A stretch of DNA of 64,000 nt from Arhodomonas sp052060015 (GTDB lineage Bacteria > Pseudomonadota > Gammaproteobacteria > Nitrococcales > Nitrococcaceae), in contig NZ_JBPODZ010000001.1 of NCBI RefSeq assembly GCF_052060015.1, positions 310,001 to 374,000 on the forward strand, written 5' to 3'. Below are positions 63,400-64,000 of the stretch, one piece after another. Below the pieces are notes generated by a model, which was not told where the DNA came from, did no database searches, and saw only the letters and a list, made by a program, of their open reading frames with translations. A program made the translations under genes and the position numbers. Position 1 is the first letter of the stretch; the number at the start of each line of letters is the position of its first letter.

Positions 63400-64000
63400 G
63401 TGACGAAGAAGATCCTGATCCTGCCCGGGGATGGTATCGGCCCGGAGATCGTCGCGGAGGCGGAGAAGGTGCTGCAGGCCCTGCGCGCCGACTTCGGCCT
63501 TGATGTGGAGACCGAGCAGGCGTTGATCGGCGGGGCGGCCACTGATGCCGAAGGGACGTCACTGCCGGAGCAGACCCTGGCGCTGGCCCGGCAGGCGGAC
63601 GCGGTCCTCCTCGGTGCCGTGGGCGGCCCCCGCTGGGACGCGCTGGAGCGACACCTGCGCCCCGAGCGCGGGCTACTCGCCATTCGCGCCGAGCTGGGGC
63701 TGTTCGGCAATCTCCGCCCGGCCATTCTCTACCCCCAGCTCGCCGATGCCTCGGCGCTCAAGCCCGAGGTGGTGGCCGGGCTGGATATCCTCATCGTCCG
63801 GGAGTTGACCGGCGGGATCTACTTCGGTGAGCCCCGGGGTATCGATACGGTGGACGGTGTCCGGCGAGGCTACAATACCCTGGTCTACAGTGAGCCGGAG
63901 GTTGAGCGCATCGCCCGCCTGGCCTTCGACATCGCCGGCAAGCGCCAGGGTCGGGTGACCTCGGTGGACAAGGCCAACGTGCTCGAGGTCAGCGAGCTCT
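63400..64000 (+). CDS. leuB: 3-isopropylmalate dehydrogenase (partial, cut by window end)
   Basis: The first 200 codons are present: a GTG start giving TKKILILPGDGIGPEIV, LLGAVGGPRW, the substrate loop RPERGLLAIRAELGLFGNLRP, VRELTGGIYFGEPRG and VTSVDKANVLEVS. LeuB oxidatively decarboxylates 3-isopropylmalate. Codons run unbroken to the last base of the window, where the remaining roughly 160 codons are cut off. An AAGG stretch about ten bases upstream is the only ribosome-site candidate. Confidence 0.95.
   Translation, partial: MTKKILILPGDGIGPEIVAEAEKVLQALRADFGLDVETEQALIGGAATDAEGTSLPEQTLALARQADAVLLGAVGGPRWDALERHLRPERGLLAIRAELGLFGNLRPAILYPQLADASALKPEVVAGLDILIVRELTGGIYFGEPRGIDTVDGVRRGYNTLVYSEPEVERIARLAFDIAGKRQGRVTSVDKANVLEVSEL

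Overview
The window is a continuous, gene-dense stretch of GC-rich bacterial chromosome and looks gammaproteobacterial. Indicators are the complete EpmA/EpmB/EF-P system, PpsA with a divergent PpsR, DUF1249/DUF1820/DUF1244 proteins, PilU, a FimX-like protein, TtcA, GlcDEF and YdbH/YdbL. OpuC/OsmF-type betaine uptake, a TrkH potassium transporter, a Kef-type antiporter and a fused TRAP transporter would suit a salt-exposed organism, perhaps an Ectothiorhodospiraceae relative. The taxonomic placement is inference. I see no insertion sequence, prophage, integrase or CRISPR array. Coding is tight, with many 4-bp ATGA/GTGA overlaps and several convergent overlaps.

Region by region. 0-3.5 kb (minus): compatible-solute ABC importer (permease, CBS-ATPase, permease, binding protein). 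3.7-6.5 kb (minus): gshA and pilU. 6.5-10.9 kb: DUF1244 protein, an unrecognised small protein, and a TAXI/DUF1850/fused-permease TRAP operon behind a good sigma-70-like promoter. 10.8-13.4 kb (minus): a four-gene hvfA-hvfB-hvfC-doxX (bufferin-type) operon, a copper-binding modified-peptide pathway. 13.6-14.6 kb: YjbQ, DUF1820 protein, tRNA-Ser(GGA). 14.7-20.5 kb (plus): WYL regulator, a tandem-AAA ATPase of unknown role, a Kef-type antiporter and a tandem universal stress protein; a near-perfect CRP/Vfr half-site pair lies upstream. 20.5-23.4 kb: nagA and pgi (divergent). 23.3-30.0 kb (minus): glcDEF, rhodanese, PACE efflux protein, D-2-hydroxyacid dehydrogenase, methyltransferase. 30.1-36.2 kb: YdbL-like lipoprotein, YdbH-like AsmA protein, ppsA (TTG start), divergent ppsR.

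36.3-41.0 kb: DUF1249 protein, an IscR-like regulator that has lost two of the three cluster cysteines, then moxR-DUF58-tgpA on the minus strand. 41.2-45.1 kb: trkH with operator-like inverted repeats, ttcA, a membrane diguanylate cyclase. 45.2-46.9 kb (minus): xseB, ispA, PmtA-like methyltransferase. 47-51.5 kb: parE and parC, separated by a 321-bp gap holding a 116-bp nested palindrome. 51.5-54.5 kb: htpX and a FimX-like degenerate GGDEF-EAL protein. 54.5-57.2 kb: epmB / efp-epmA. 57.2-60.2 kb: psd, prmB, aroC. 60.2-64 kb: a LysR regulator divergent from leuC-leuD-leuB, with an LTTR-box-like palindrome about 65 bp before the predicted leuC start site; leuB is cut by the window end.

The least-explained systems are the WYL/tandem-AAA pair, the copper-peptide operon, the lipidated YdbL variant, the cysteine-depleted IscR paralogue and the parE-parC palindrome. 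All calls come from reading the sequence and translations; no database search or alignment was run.
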